In this document: positions 35,205-46,699 of the stretch, piece by piece
Position numbering within the stretch: position 1 is the stretch's first letter
Layout of the letters: the number at the start of each line of letters is the position of its first letter
DNA from: Calliphora vicina
Lineage: Eukaryota; Arthropoda; Insecta; Diptera; Calliphoridae
Assembly: GCF_958450345.1 (NCBI RefSeq)
Contig: NC_088782.1
Location: 2,985,501-3,049,500 of the forward strand
Reading direction: 5' to 3'
DNA length: 64,000 nt
Translations under genes and position numbers: made by a program
Notes under the pieces: model-generated
Databases searched by the model: none
Told to the model about the DNA's origin: nothing
Seen by the model: only the letters and a program-made list of their open reading frames with translations

Positions 35205-36290
35205 TTTTGGATTGTTGCTCAATAAAATTTAAAAGCAGAAACAGAAGTTCCTTCAACATAGAAACTATAGAAAGTAAATACATAAACATCCGTAGATAAT
35301 AACAGGGAAATACATGGTTGTTGAAAGGAATGATCAGCTGTGCTGGCCCACCATTAACATGCAATAGAAAATGTCAATGATCCCTTGTATACCACACAAC
35401 TAAATAAAATATTGAAACTTGTTTTTGAAGGAGGAGCTTTAAAAACGCACTAAGTAATTCTAATTGTAAAGGAAACATACCATCTTATAATTCTCATTCA
35501 GTTCATACAAAAATTTCTGTATTAACAAACCTTGCACTATTGGAAATTTTACCACTTTTTTTGTCGAAATTAAAATTTTTTCAAATGCGTGCTTTTTTGC
35601 TTTAATATAAAAAAACACAACAAATTTAACAGTTTTCGATAACATTAGTTAATTTATCGATTTCTAAATGAATTTGGAAAAATGGTGCAGTAAATTATGT
35701 ATCAACTTCATATAAAACTTTATTTAATAGCTGATTGTTTTTAAAATAATCTCCAATGTGAGTTGGTTATTAATAACAATTTTTGTGATGTTAAATGGAT
35801 TAAATCGGGAATATTAAAGTGACATTAAGATGAATTAATGAAATTATGAATTGGAATTTTATTTAGACCTTATATTCCGAAATTAATTTATTTCAGCTGC
35901 AGATATTTGCAATTTTCAAAAAATAAAAAAAACATTTCTCTAACCTGCCAAATTCAGAAATAAATATTCATTATATGGTAAGAGAAGCTTACAAAAGAGC
36001 TGATATTTATGATCATTTTATTCATATATTGTGGAAGACATTGTTCTGGAAACTTTAAATAATATTTTTAGAAGCAGTCAAGAATATTTTGATTATATGT
36101 AGGTGTTTGAGAGATTTTAAAATTCGTCCTGCTAATTTTACTTAAAGGCAATACTTCAATATTGAAATGTGAAACACAGCTTGAATTCAGGAAATTAAAA
36201 TATGAATGGTCGCAATTAATATATGTATGTATGTATGTATTGGAAACATTTTTGAAATAGCAAAAAACACTGTTTTTTCGCTTGTTAGTA
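35205..36290. other. Non-coding AT-rich stretch
   Basis: No repeat or gene recognised apart from a TATG microsatellite at about 36222-36240. Confidence 0.5.
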
Positions 36291-36295
36291 TATAT

Positions 36296-36846
36296 TTTTA
36301 CGAAATTGTACTTGAATTCAAATATAACGATTTTAACGGCTGATTTAAAGTTGCATAATGCTTTCAAATAGCAGTGCCCAAACTTTAACATATCTGTGGG
36401 CATTATTAATATTGAATAAAAGCTTTCAGTTGACCATTGATCGTAAGTATGGCAATGCTGTTTGCTGCGACCGTATATTCGAATTCGAATATTCAGTTAA
36501 AGAACATTGTAGAAATAGAGCTTTCTAGATGGTAATGCAGTGTTATAAATAGTGGCAGAGGTTGCAGTCGTGAGTCAGTTTATCAGAGACGCTATTCGAA
36601 TAAACATCAACTGAGTGCCTTTAAGTGTGCTGTATTTTTCAAGTGAATTCGTGTACATTATAAAGTGTCTGTATTTCTGAGAATTTATAAACGTGTATAA
36701 AAAAAACATTGAGTGACTATTTAGTTTTGTTGTTGTACATTTTTAAATAAATAAAGAGTATAAATAAAGGCTTTTATTTGCAATCAAAAGTATCCGGTTT
36801 ATTTAAAGGAAATAAACCAGCGTTTTGAAATGGTTAAAACGTAACA
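36296..36846 (+). mobile_element. Solo LTR of a gypsy-type retrotransposon, copy 1
   Basis: The segment begins TTTTACG (TGTTACG in copy 2) and ends CGTAACA, with ATAT on both sides (36292-36295, 36847-36850). It contains TATAAAT at 36544-36550 and TCAGTT at 36575-36580, a TATA box and initiator spaced as in an RNA polymerase II promoter. AATAAATAAAG-type poly(A) signals lie near 36747. No primer-binding site, polypurine tract or gag-pol follows, so it is a solo LTR left by recombination. ATAT duplication is known for the 17.6/297 group of gypsy elements. Copy 2 is at 43533-44094. Confidence 0.85.
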
Positions 36847-36854
36847 ATATATTC

Positions 36855-38265
36855 ATGGCTATTCCTGTTCTCACTTTCACCATTCACCGTATTTTTGGAA
36901 GTCCATCCGAGTTAATTATGATGAAATTTCCTATATTGTCTTGCTATAAATCTAATTTAAGGAAGTACACAAAATTTAAGGAATTATGATAAATTTATAG
37001 TTCCTGCTTCAAAGGCATATTTTGTAATTTCTTTTTACTTCATAAACTAATTCCCCTTTTCAACTCCCACATAAAAAGTTGAAATACAAATAAAGAAAAA
37101 AAAATAAAACCTAAAATTGTTGGTCTCTTATTTGTACATTAATCTAATTTGAAAGCGTTGAAATCAAATTTTGTCAGCAAGTCAAACATAAGTTGGCAAA
37201 CAATAAAGCCAACAAAACAACTCACAGACAAACGAAGCAAAATGCCTCCTTTTGTCTTTGCAACATACAAAAAAGCGATGCAACAAAAAAAAAAACGAAA
37301 GAATATTCATTTATTTAACCAACACAACAGTGTTGGATAAACAAACTGAAATGCGAATAAAAAGGACAATAAGGGATGACATGGGAATGGAATGATGATG
37401 TTGCTACTGTATGTGTAACGTTTTGCCTGTAAAGAGCACAAGTTTTCGAATTTGAATTTTATTTGCTTTAGTTGAAATACATGCGTTGATTGTGTGTAAA
37501 GTTTGCTTACAAATTTAGAAAATTATGTTTTTGTTAAATACAAAAACACAACCAACTACGGACGCATCATCGTTCGTCATCATTTTTAAACCCGGCAACA
37601 AGGTGGGGTTGGTTGGTTGATTGTGGCAGAAGTTACTCTCACCGACATTATTTTTACCAAATATGAGTTATAAACCATGAAATGCAATCAAATTTGTGGT
37701 TGACTATTTTAACAAATATTTTATGTGTGGGGATGTGTGATTCATTCATTGTTTTCATTTTATGAAATTTTTGGGTGGCAGTGGGTGAACATTTCTTCCC
37801 TCTTTTGGGAAACAAGTAAGTAACAAAAAAAAAATGAAAATTTAAAATGTTTCATTGTATTACAAAATCGTTGTGACAGGTTGTCGTCAGATGAAAAACG
37901 TTAAAGCGTCAGCTTGTCTATTTACAACAACTACAGCAAACAGCAAATACTTCAACAATAAGCAAAAACCACAATAACAAGAACAACTCAATTTTCTGTG
38001 GTTTATAATAAAAACAGGAAATAAATACACTGAGACAATAAATTAAGAGCAATCTAGGAAATAAATTGTTGAAAATATTTGTTTACTTCCAAGTAAACAT
38101 TTAATATGGATTAGTGCGATTTCCAATTGCTTTTCAAAAATTTATAATTTTATATTTCAGAAATTTCCAATTGTAGTTCAGAAACATCTAATAGAAATAC
38201 AAATGGAAGTTTTTGAAATACAATTTGAAAATTTCGAAATCTAATTGAAAATTTCTCAAAAATAT
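36855..38265. other. Non-coding unique sequence
   Basis: No gene or element recognised. A run of degenerate AATTTCNGAAA(T)-like words is present at about 38120-38250, just before the DINE-type element, and resumes after it (39005-39050). Confidence 0.5.
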
Positions 38266-38271
38266 AATTAA

Positions 38272-38997
38272 CAAGTAAGAAAGTATGGTCGGTCACGCCC
38301 GACCATATAATACTCTACACTAAGTAAAAGAGCAAAAACATTTTTCTTTTAAAATTTCAATAATTTATATTTTTGAGTGATTTTCGGAAGCCTTATATGA
38401 CCAATTATGGACCGATCACCATGAAATTAGGTCGTGTGATTTATGTCTATATCAAAGTTGGCTATGTTGAATTTTGTGTGTATACCAACATTTTTAAGCG
38501 CTTTATGCACGTTAAAGTGATTTTCGGAAGCGGGTCTATATGGGAGCTATGACTACTTATGGACCGATCGTAACAAAATTTGGTGACATGAATTTTGTGT
38601 GTATAAAACTTATTTGGAGCGGAATTTGTGGAGATACATATATAAATTAAACATTTATGACGGATAAAATCCAATTTCGGGAGGACATTTGTATGGTGGC
38701 TAGGTGAAATAATGGACCGATTTCAGCCAGTTTCAATAGGCTTGGTCCTTGAGCCGAAAAAATAAAATGTACCAAATTTCATCGAAATACCTTCAAAATT
38801 GCGACCTGTACTCTGCGCACAAGGTTTATATGGACAGCCAGCCAGCCGACCAGACGGACGGACGGACGGACATCGTTTAATCGACTCAGAAAGTGATTCT
38901 AAGTCGATCGGTATACTTTAAGGTGGGTGTTAGACTAATATTTGTGGGCGTTGCACAAACGCATTATACCCTCCCCACTATGGTGGTATAGGGTATA
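38272..38997 (-). mobile_element. DINE-1-like element, family 2, inverted copy
   Basis: Read on the minus strand it matches the element at 5082-5822 end to end: TATACCCTATACCACC with GTGGGGAGGGTATA, a GTCCGTCCGTCCGTCTGGTC / GGCTGGCTGGCTG core, and the 3' hairpin ATGGTCGGgcgtgaCCGACCAT with TTACTTG. The hairpin loop keeps pairing although loop bases differ. It sits in a run of degenerate AAATTTCNGAA words that continue on both sides, so insertion was clean. Confidence 0.88.
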
Positions 38998-40430
38998 AAA
39001 ATGTACGAAATTTGATTGGAAATTTCTGAAATGCAATTGAAAATGGTGTAAAAGCATTTAAAAAGTTAAACATGAACCAGGAATTTCATGATACGATGCA
39101 TAGGTACAATTTATCTTCATTCCTATTTTCTAATATAGACTTTTCTGCCAGTGTATTTTGGATGTAACGGTATGAGAGTTAATGAAAATAATGCACATGT
39201 CAAGTTTCATTTTACGAAGATGGTGATTTTGTGTTTGTGGCCTGAACAAATAATGTGCGTGAGGGTTTCCAAATTAGTTACACTTGCACTTGCGACACAA
39301 CAAAAGGGTCTTTAATATAAAATTAAATTGTGTAGTATCCTGTCTATCAACACCGCAGCAGAGAAGGGAGTTGACAGAAATCTGTTTAAATTTTTCAACG
39401 ATATTTTTCAACTTTTTTGCTCCCCTAAATTAAACTAAATTTTTTCATTTAATTGGAAAATTACAGAGTGTTTCAAAAAATATATTAAAGAATTTGTTTA
39501 AGTAAAATTTAACTCTTTTCATTTAAATTTTTTCTATAATAACACTTTGACTTGAAGCGTAATTACAATTTTTTGTTGTTGCAAATTAGTGTTTTTTTTT
39601 TGTTTGTTAATAATATGTATAAAAAATATCTAGAACAAGAACTCTTAATTTCACGACATGTTGTTTAAACCGAAAAAAAAACGGAACGTAAAAAAAACTT
39701 CTACGGATAATGATGGGGGGCTTTAAAAGCAGCACATACAACCAAAAGCACGATAATCGTTCAAATAAGTTTAAAAGAACAGAAAACATACAGCAACAAC
39801 TACACCAAACGAAAAAAAAAATAGTAGAAGAAGAGAAGGAACAAAAAACCGTATTTTGAGTAAAAACGCTTGAAATGTATTGAAACACGCCTAATGACAC
39901 TTTGTATGCCATGCAATACGTGCAACAAAAGCACCGCATGTGCTTAATTGCCAAAAATACAATATAAAGGATCCACAATGACGGCTTAAATCCACTATAA
40001 TGGCAAAAACACGACAACGACAACGAGAACTCAAAAACAAAAATAAAATGAACACAAACGAAAAAACACGTCAATAGCAACAACAAAAAAAATACAAAAA
40101 AATAACAACAATTATTTAAACTAGAGCATGCAACAACACACACATACACACACTCAATCATACAAGAGCCATTTTCAAGAATCAGGACATTTTTTCTTAA
40201 GCAGAGGAAAAGAATTTAATTTTAAAAATATTTTGAAAATCTAATAAGATTTCACTATCTAGCAAAAACACATATTTATCGAGAATATAGTTTAGAAAGT
40301 TATATACAATCAAACATTTGCTATAAACTAGTTAGGCTAATATAATTTTAACTGTGTCGAATCCTAGCGTACCAAAAATCCAAATTTCATATGACAAAAT
40401 TGACTAATAATGACTAAACTTCTAAAATCT
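38998..40430. other. Non-coding stretch
   Basis: Purine-rich and AAC/AAAC-rich DNA at 39600-40150 leaves a 184-codon minus-strand frame that is nearly all Phe, Cys, Leu, Val and Ser. It is judged an artefact of composition. Confidence 0.5.
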
Positions 40431-40438
40431 GCAATAAC

Positions 40439-41180
40439 CAGTATTGCCATTTTGACGCTTTTCGGGTATTTTATGACGCTTTTTTGGTCTCGTTACCCTT
40501 TTATTTTTTCCAAATACCCTTTTTTAAAAAAAGGTATTTTTTACGCTTTTTCCATATTTTGGGGCACTTTTGGTGCTTTTTGTTAAAACCATGTGATTTT
40601 GTAACAAATCAAATTTATAAAAGATATGGGGGCTAATTACCGCAGTTGAACACGATCGAATACTTATTCGAAAGAGCGTTTTTAAATTTTTAGTATTCTC
40701 TTATTTGATATCGAATAAAATGTATAGAAAATTATAATGATTGTGTTTGAAATTTATTTCGATTACGAGTGGGTATTTCATTAAAATCGTTTTGTGGCCC
40801 GGAGATGATGATGATTATTAAAAAGATGTATTTGAAAATGAAATTGTTTTTCTATAAAAAGTTATCCTTATTTGGTTTTTTTATTGAATTGTTATTTTAT
40901 TTTAAGGTTTTGTTTACTCCTAAGTAAAAATAAAATAAATAATTTTAAACATGCTTTTTATATTTAAAGTTTTTTGCTTTTTATCCTTGTTTTGAGTGCT
41001 AATTTTATTACCCTTTTTACCCGGTTTGAATGTGTTATAAATAAATTTTAAAATTTTTTGTTAAAATTTTACTTTTTTCTCTTGGTGCTTTTTACTCTTT
41101 TTTTCTTAATTTGTTTACCCTTTTTACCCGTTTTTACTATACACTTGACGCTTTTCTTCATTTCTAAAATGGCAACACTG
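40439..41180. mobile_element. 742-bp non-autonomous hAT element
   Basis: Left end CAGTATTGCCATTTT and inverted right end CAGTGTTGCCATTTT differ at one of 15 positions. The octamer GCAATAAC is repeated exactly at 40431-40438 and 41181-41188. The interior has several CGCTTTT / TACCCTTTTTACCCG words near both ends (40456-40560 and 41010-41160) and no transposase frame. Confidence 0.92.
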
Positions 41181-41188
41181 GCAATAAC

Positions 41189-43255
41189 ATTGTAAATAAG
41201 CTCTTAATTTCTGAACAAACATTTTTTATATGAGATATAAGATCTCATTAACAGCGTAAATTCGAGAACATTATCACGATCACTAACATTTTTGAAAAAC
41301 CACTTAACCTGTATATCGTAACTGTCTAATAAGAGTTTAACCGAAAACAGGATCTGTGATCACTTGATTTTTTAACAAAAATGTATCTGTTATATGAAAA
41401 ATTTTAAAGGTCAGCAAACGTCAATAATTTTTTTTAATAAAACTGTGAACATACGTACTTCTGACTAATTATCTCTTAACTATCATAAACAGTATTCTAT
41501 GGAAATAAAATTCACATTGAAATTTTATAAGGATTAATCCACATATAACCAGATTTGAAGTGATTTTGCTTTATCGACACACTGTAGTTTAAAAACGTTT
41601 TTTGTAAATAATTCAGTATCACGGGAATTATTCACAAGGTTATAGCTGAGGTGTTTTCGGGTTGATTTACAGTTGTTCAGCATCATAGGCGAAATGAAGA
41701 CCAGTGGGTAACCCCTCAAATTTGGACACCTCGGGTTTCACATTTTAAAAACAATAAAAAATCTATTTATGAACGTATTACTTTTTATAGGGACAAGATA
41801 ACTTTGAGACTGGCAAATTTCTTGTATTTTATTCCGAATATTATCCCAAATACAGCTGATATTTTCGAAAAAATTACGACCCTGTAGGCTAAAAACGAAA
41901 AAATGATCGAGCAAAATTAAAAAAAAACACACAAAATAAATAAACCTAAATATATCTTGAACTAAAAAGAATAACCTACACAATGTTAACTCATTTTTTG
42001 TAGATCTTGTCAAGTACTATTTATTTTTGCTGATTATTTCTAAAAATTTGAAACGCGATTAGCTTACTAATCTGACTGTAAATCAACTCGAAAACACCTC
42101 CAAAATTTTGTTACGATATTCCAATAGTTCCAGAGATACCGAAATATTTCCTAAAAACCCGTTTCTATGCCTCTGCTAAAATTAACAACAAAAGTACTAA
42201 TATTCTCTTAATGTGAGGAAAAGGATTAGTACCACATTTATTATTCCTAATCCAATTTCAAAGTAATTATGACAAATTAATGTTTCTGTTTCAAAGGCAT
42301 TTTTCTTTTAACTTGATAAACTAATAATTTTTGAACTACCAATAATATCGTCAATTACTATGCAAATAAATCTGTGGTCACTTATATTTCTCACCTAAAA
42401 TATTCATTTATGAAAAAAAGTCTAAAATAGTCAATATGGTTTTAAATAAGAGTTCAATCAAGAAATATAACTCGATCTGTGATCACTAAAAGTCGATATT
42501 TTAATCTAGAAAATTAGCTCGATCTGTGATCAACCATATTGTTGACAAAAATCAATTAAACTTTGTAAATAAATAAATATTTATTCTAGAAAAGATCACC
42601 AATTATATTGATTTTGTATATAAAAACTTAAATATCCGAAAATCATAAATTGCTTTGAAAAAAACGTTTAATCAAAAAACTGCTTTTCTCTAAAACTAAG
42701 AGCATAGGAGTATCGAGTTTTATGATCTCAGAAAATTAACATTTAGTATACTTCATTTTTGCAGGTCATGGAAATAGTCAGTTGTACAAAATCAGCGTGA
42801 TCTTGTATTAGACACTTGTTTGTGATCTGTTAAAAATTAATTTTTTTCTAAAATCACGTGTTTTAAACTACATTAATTTAATTTTAAAATCAAATGGGAA
42901 TATTTTGCTATTGAAGAACACATGCAACAATATTGCATATTTAGTGAATATATTTAATTTTATAATAATTTCAATAAACCACGTGGTCGGCTAATGTGGT
43001 ATACCTAAGGAATTTCAAACAAATAATATGCCAAAGAAAGGTGAAGTAATAATATGGGCAACGGAATATTTGAAGAAAGCTATCTGAGCTATTAGAAACA
43101 CCTAGATATACATTATTTTCGCATCAGTCATTCAATGTCTCCTACGAAGCGAAGAATGTATTGAGGAGCTTCTGGTAAGCTTGGTCAGCCGCCAACTATA
43201 ACCGCATCCATTGCAAATGATTTAAATAAAACGCAACTCACAAAGCCAAATATAA
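41189..43255. other. AT-rich stretch with satellite-core and dispersed-repeat traces
   Basis: 41640-41745 holds TATAGCTGAGGTGTTTTCGG and GGACACCTCGGGTTT, members of the dispersed repeat also seen at 30.7 and 49.4 kb. Around 41350, 42370, 42475 and 42520, ATCTGTGATCAC-type words with nearby TCGATATTTT match the core of the 51.4-53.4 kb satellite. No gene recognised. Confidence 0.55.
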
Positions 43256-43532
43256 TAGCAACAAAATGCGATATCGATTTTGAAAATCGATTAATTCTTT
43301 TTGAATTTATTTACAATTAAGTGAATTCGCTCATTTTCACAAAATTTTAGTTTTTTGTTTCATATACGTAATATTGAGTAGTTAATGTTCTTCTTTTGAA
43401 TGATTGAATTTTGTAAACAGTTTTCCTATGCTATGTCCAATTTTTCACATATATATCGCATTTCAATCGGCTCGGTAGTTTCGGAGTTATAATTTTTATG
43501 TGAAAATAGCAAATTATTTTGTTTTAAAATAT

Positions 43533-44094
43533 TGTTACGAAATCGTACTTGAATTCAAATATAACGATTTTAAGGGCTGATTTAAAAGTAGCATAATGCT
43601 TTCAAATAACAGTGCTGTAATAGCAAACTGTAACATATCTGTGGGCATTATTAAATAAAAGCTTTTAGTTGACCATTGATCGTAAGTTGGCAACGCTGTT
43701 TGCTGCGACCGTATATTCGAATTCAAATATTCAGTTAAAGAACATTGTAGAAATAGAGCTTTCTATATGGTAATGCAGTGTTATAAATAGTGGAAGAGGT
43801 TGCAGTCATGAGTGAGTTTATCAGAGAATAAACATCAACTAAGTGCCTTAAAGTGTACTGTATTTTTCAAGTGAATTCGTGTACATTATAAAGTGTCTTT
43901 ATTTCTGAGAATTTATAAACGTTTATATAAAAAAAAACATTGAGTGACTATTTAATTCTGTTGTTGTTGTACATTTGAATAAATAAAGAGTTGTTACCAT
44001 TTTCAAACTACTAAACTTCTTTTATTTGTAATCAAAAGTATCCGGTTTATTTAAAGGAAATAAACCAAACGTTTGAAAAGGTTAAAACGTAACA
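43533..44094 (+). mobile_element. Solo LTR of a gypsy-type retrotransposon, copy 2
   Basis: Starts TGTTACGAAATCG and ends AAAACGTAACA, with ATAT duplicated at 43529-43532 and 44095-44098. It is collinear with copy 1 (36296-36846), including TATAAATAGTGG near 43783-43794 and AATAAATAAAGAG near 43979. A GATCGTAAGTTGGCAACGCT block and CGAATTCAAATATTCAG are kept. A deletion of about 10 bp near 43825 (GAGACGCTATTC in copy 1) distinguishes the two. It lies inside a unit of the 366-bp repeat. Confidence 0.88.
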
Positions 44095-44260
44095 ATATCT
44101 TGAAAAATCGAAAACGGCAAAAATTGCCAAGATTTATTGCTTTATCGCAAAGTTACGAGATTCAAAATGAGATATCGATCATAGAAATCGATTGATTCTT
44201 TTGGAATTTATTCAGAATTAAGTGAATTCGCTCATTTTCACAAAATTTTTCGTTTGATAT

Positions 44261-44728
44261 ACAGTGGTGGCCAGGTAATTAAGACAAAATTGTTATATGT
44301 ATGCATGAGTACTGTTTTAACACACAAGCGTGTTTTATTCAACTGTGTCAATTCATACGTATTCTCCACGAACCCATTCGATTTTTCTACAACTTGACCA
44401 AAAAAAATTTTTTTTTTCAAATTAACATATTTTCTCACATTTATATCATTATATTTTTATTATTATAAAATATTCGGACCAAATTTCGTATTTTTAGTTC
44501 CATTAGTTTCGCTCATATCATATTATTAACAGTGGATGTTCGCTGAGGTGGGTCAACGTATTTCCACATATCTTTGTCCAAATATGTTTTACCGATTTTT
44601 CAAAACATTTTTGAGAAACTAGAAACATTAATAATAAATTTCATACCCTTAGAGGTCCTTTTATTTTGGCTCTATCGCACTTAAAATTCAGTTGATGAAA
44701 AAAATTCAAGTATTTGTCTTAAATTGTT
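44261..44728. mobile_element. Tc1/mariner-type MITE with one decayed end
   Basis: CAGTGGTGGCCAGGTAATTA followed by AGACAAAATTG begins directly after TA in a repeat unit. The far side (44713-44728, ATTTGTCTTAAATTG) resembles the complement of the inner part of that end, but the terminal CCACCACTG is missing. Interior non-coding. Confidence 0.5.
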
Positions 44729-45058
44729 CCGATTTATTAATTTATCGCAAAGCCACATGTAATAGGAACAAAATGAGATATCGATCATAAAAATCAATTG
44801 ATTCTTTTCGAATTTATTCACAATTAAGTGAATTCGCTTATTTTCATATAAATGTTTGCTGGGAAATACAATTTATAATTTAAATAACTTTATCCTCGAA
44901 ATGTCTCAGCAATTGAACCACGAATTAATAGTTTTAAAGCTCAGTTGTCATAGGAAATCATAAAGCTGTAAATTTATTCAAATATTAGGCCAATAATGTT
45001 AATGATGATACAAGCTTAATAACGATCTCTTAGCGATCAATTAAAAAACAAAACAAAA

Positions 45059-45615
45059 CAAGTAAAGGAGTATAGTTGGGTATGGTCGACCATATGATAT
45101 CCTATACTTTTGAGAGAGAAAAGTTAAAGCTTTGTGATGCAAGAGTTGAACTTAGCTGAAATGTAAACCTATTCCCTCAGTATTTAAAGGTTTTAATATT
45201 ATTACTATTAATAAAACTTACTTATGTTGAATTTTATGTCGTTACCAATACCTTTTTTTAAGAGCGATAGAGAGAATATCGGAAGGGCTCGATCGATCCT
45301 CATACGATTTTAATTTATGATTTAAACAGATTTTTGTCAGCTTTCTATAATTCTTACTTTTGCAGTTTTATTTTATGATTACACAAATTACACTATGCTA
45401 GTTGAAAAAATAGTCAAGCGGGGCACCCGGCGGGTTAACCTAATTCGGGTACGATGAATCCAGTGGTAATAACCACTTTAGCTCTTGTTTTAGAGATATA
45501 CCGTTATTTCGGAGCAGGTTGTACAACATATACTCGAATTAGTTTAACCGAAAAAAAGTGTCAAATTCGTGCACAGTGTTATCAAGTCATTTAATGCGCA
45601 ATATAGTAGGGTATA
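45059..45615 (-). mobile_element. DINE-1-like element, third sequence type
   Basis: On the minus strand it begins TATACCCTACTATATTGCGC and ends with the hairpin ATGGTCGACCAT followed by ACTCCTTTACTTGTTTT. The central part has the words GGTTAACCCGCCGGGTGCCC and GTGGTTATTACCACTGG. It differs from families 1 and 2 in the interior, and the microsatellite core is missing. Confidence 0.7.
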
Positions 45616-46113
45616 AAAACAACCAAAGTTTAAATTAAAAATCAAATTCAGTTAAGTAAATTTGTTGTAGAATTCGCATAATTTCGTAAATTAACATTAA
45701 CATGTCATAGAAAACTGCCCCGAAAAAGAGATCTGGTTTACATGAATAATGACCTTGAATTAAAACTTGTTAATAAACTAACATGATTACGATGATCATG
45801 ATCGTATTGATGATGACGACAATGTTTATTAGATGAATTAACATAAATTTTGAAGTTAAAATCAAAAATGAATTTTTAATTTAAAGGTGGCAAAAAATAA
45901 GAAACAGCGATACATGTATCGCCTATACATATGTATATTTAATATGAATTTTGAAAATGATAATGATGTGATGCCCTTATGACAAGTTTTGGATATAACT
46001 AGCAAAAAAACAATAACAAATAAAATACAAGAAAACAAGAAATTTAATGGGTTCAGTCAATCAGTACAAGTTGTATCACTTTAACTTGTGTGTTGCGTTT
46101 GAACAAAATTTTA
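45616..46113. other. Upstream intergenic region of the cuticle gene
   Basis: AT-rich DNA with a GATGATCATGATCGTATTGATGATGACGA tract at about 45791-45820 (imperfect GAT repeats). Possible regulatory DNA for the cuticle gene, but no hormone-response element could be picked out with confidence. Confidence 0.4.
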
Positions 46114-46114
46114 A

Positions 46115-46152
46115 TATAAAAGAGTTTGTAGGAAACTGTTAAATCATCATTC
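46115..46152 (+). promoter_or_regulatory. TATA box and initiator of the cuticle protein gene
   Basis: TATAAAAG at 46115-46122 is followed by TCATTC at 46147-46152, a match to the arthropod initiator TCAKTY. A start at A46149 puts the TATA box 34 nt upstream; the overlapping TCATCA (A46146) would give 31 nt. A 5' leader of about 57 nt would precede the ATG. Confidence 0.75.
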
Positions 46153-46205
46153 AATTCAGTTTTGCAAACGCTAAACAATCGTTTAAACAAACAAAAGAAA
46201 TCAAA

Positions 46206-46608
46206 ATGAAATTCGTCATTGTCTTGGTTGCCCTTTTCGCCGTTGCTTTCGCCAACGATGTTGAAATCGTCCGTTTGGACTCCGAAGTTGGACCTGAAAG
46301 TTTCCAATACGGGTAAGTTAAAACCACAAACAAAAAAACTAGTCATAAAGGACATTTTCTTTGGCATGGAAGTTTATTTAATTTTTATTATTTTTTTTTT
46401 CTATTGCAGTTTCGAAACCAGCGATGGTACTTCCGCCGATGCTAAGGGTGTTTTGAAGAACGTTGGTACTGATGAAGAAGCCATCTCTGTCCAAGGTGCC
46501 TACAAATTCGTTGGTGATGATGGTGTCACTTATGAAGTTAAATATGTCGCTGATGAGAACGGTTTCCAACCTCAAGGTGCTCATTTGCCCGTTGCCCCTG
46601 AAGCTTAA
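46206..46608 (+). CDS. Lcp65A-like: Larval cuticle protein, RR-1 type (Lcp65A-like), two exons
   Basis: Joined exons 46206-46312 and 46410-46608 encode 101 aa. The intron (46313-46409) has GTAAGT and a T-rich tract ending TTGCAG, and splits a Gly codon. Residues 1-16 (MKFVIVLVALFAVAFA) are a signal peptide, so the product is secreted into the cuticle. The mature chain has VGPESFQYGFETSDG, then AISVQGAYKFVGDDG and VTYEVKYVADENGFQPQGAH followed by LPVAPEA. This is the extended Rebers-Riddiford RR-1 chitin-binding consensus with its conserved Gly, Tyr, Asp-Gly, Ala-Asp and Gly-Phe-Pro positions. Length, the FQYGFETSDG start and the QGAHLPVAP end are those of the Drosophila Lcp65A group; which member cannot be told. 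Exons are richer in C/G than the surrounding DNA. No second cuticle gene is visible in the window. Expression in epidermis of soft-cuticle (larval) stages is expected from the family. Confidence 0.97.
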
Positions 46609-46668
46609 GTTTGATTTGGTTTCTTCAAATTTTGTTAAATCATTTTAAAAATGGTTGTTTAGTGTTTA

Positions 46669-46674
46669 AATAAA
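46669..46674 (+). terminator. Poly(A) signal of the cuticle gene
   Basis: AATAAA 61 nt after the stop codon, followed by a T-rich stretch and ACAAATACAG, a plausible cleavage region about 20 nt on. Confidence 0.75.
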
Positions 46675-46699
46675 CGTTTTTGTTAAAACAAATACAGTA

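Larger units (their letters stand above)
43260..44850. repeat. Second array of the 366-bp repeat, interrupted by a solo LTR and a Tc1-like MITE
   Basis: Unit landmarks ATTAAGTGAATTCGCTCATT and GAGATATCGATCAT recur near 43316, 44218 and 44827, matching the 6.06-7.1 kb array. The spacing between the first two is explained by one unit plus the solo LTR; between the second and third by one unit plus the Tc1-like segment. TCAATCGGCTCGGTAGTTTC at 43464-43483 matches 6881-6898. Confidence 0.72.

Noticed and set aside
39607..40161. 184-codon minus-strand frame rich in Phe, Cys, Leu and Val
   Set aside because: It is the antisense of A-rich, AAC-rich DNA; no domain, no promoter or splice context, and composition alone explains the open frame.
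46219..46648. Alternative frames over the cuticle gene
   Set aside because: They overlap the spliced gene in wrong frames or read through its intron; the signal peptide and RR-1 consensus fix the true frame.
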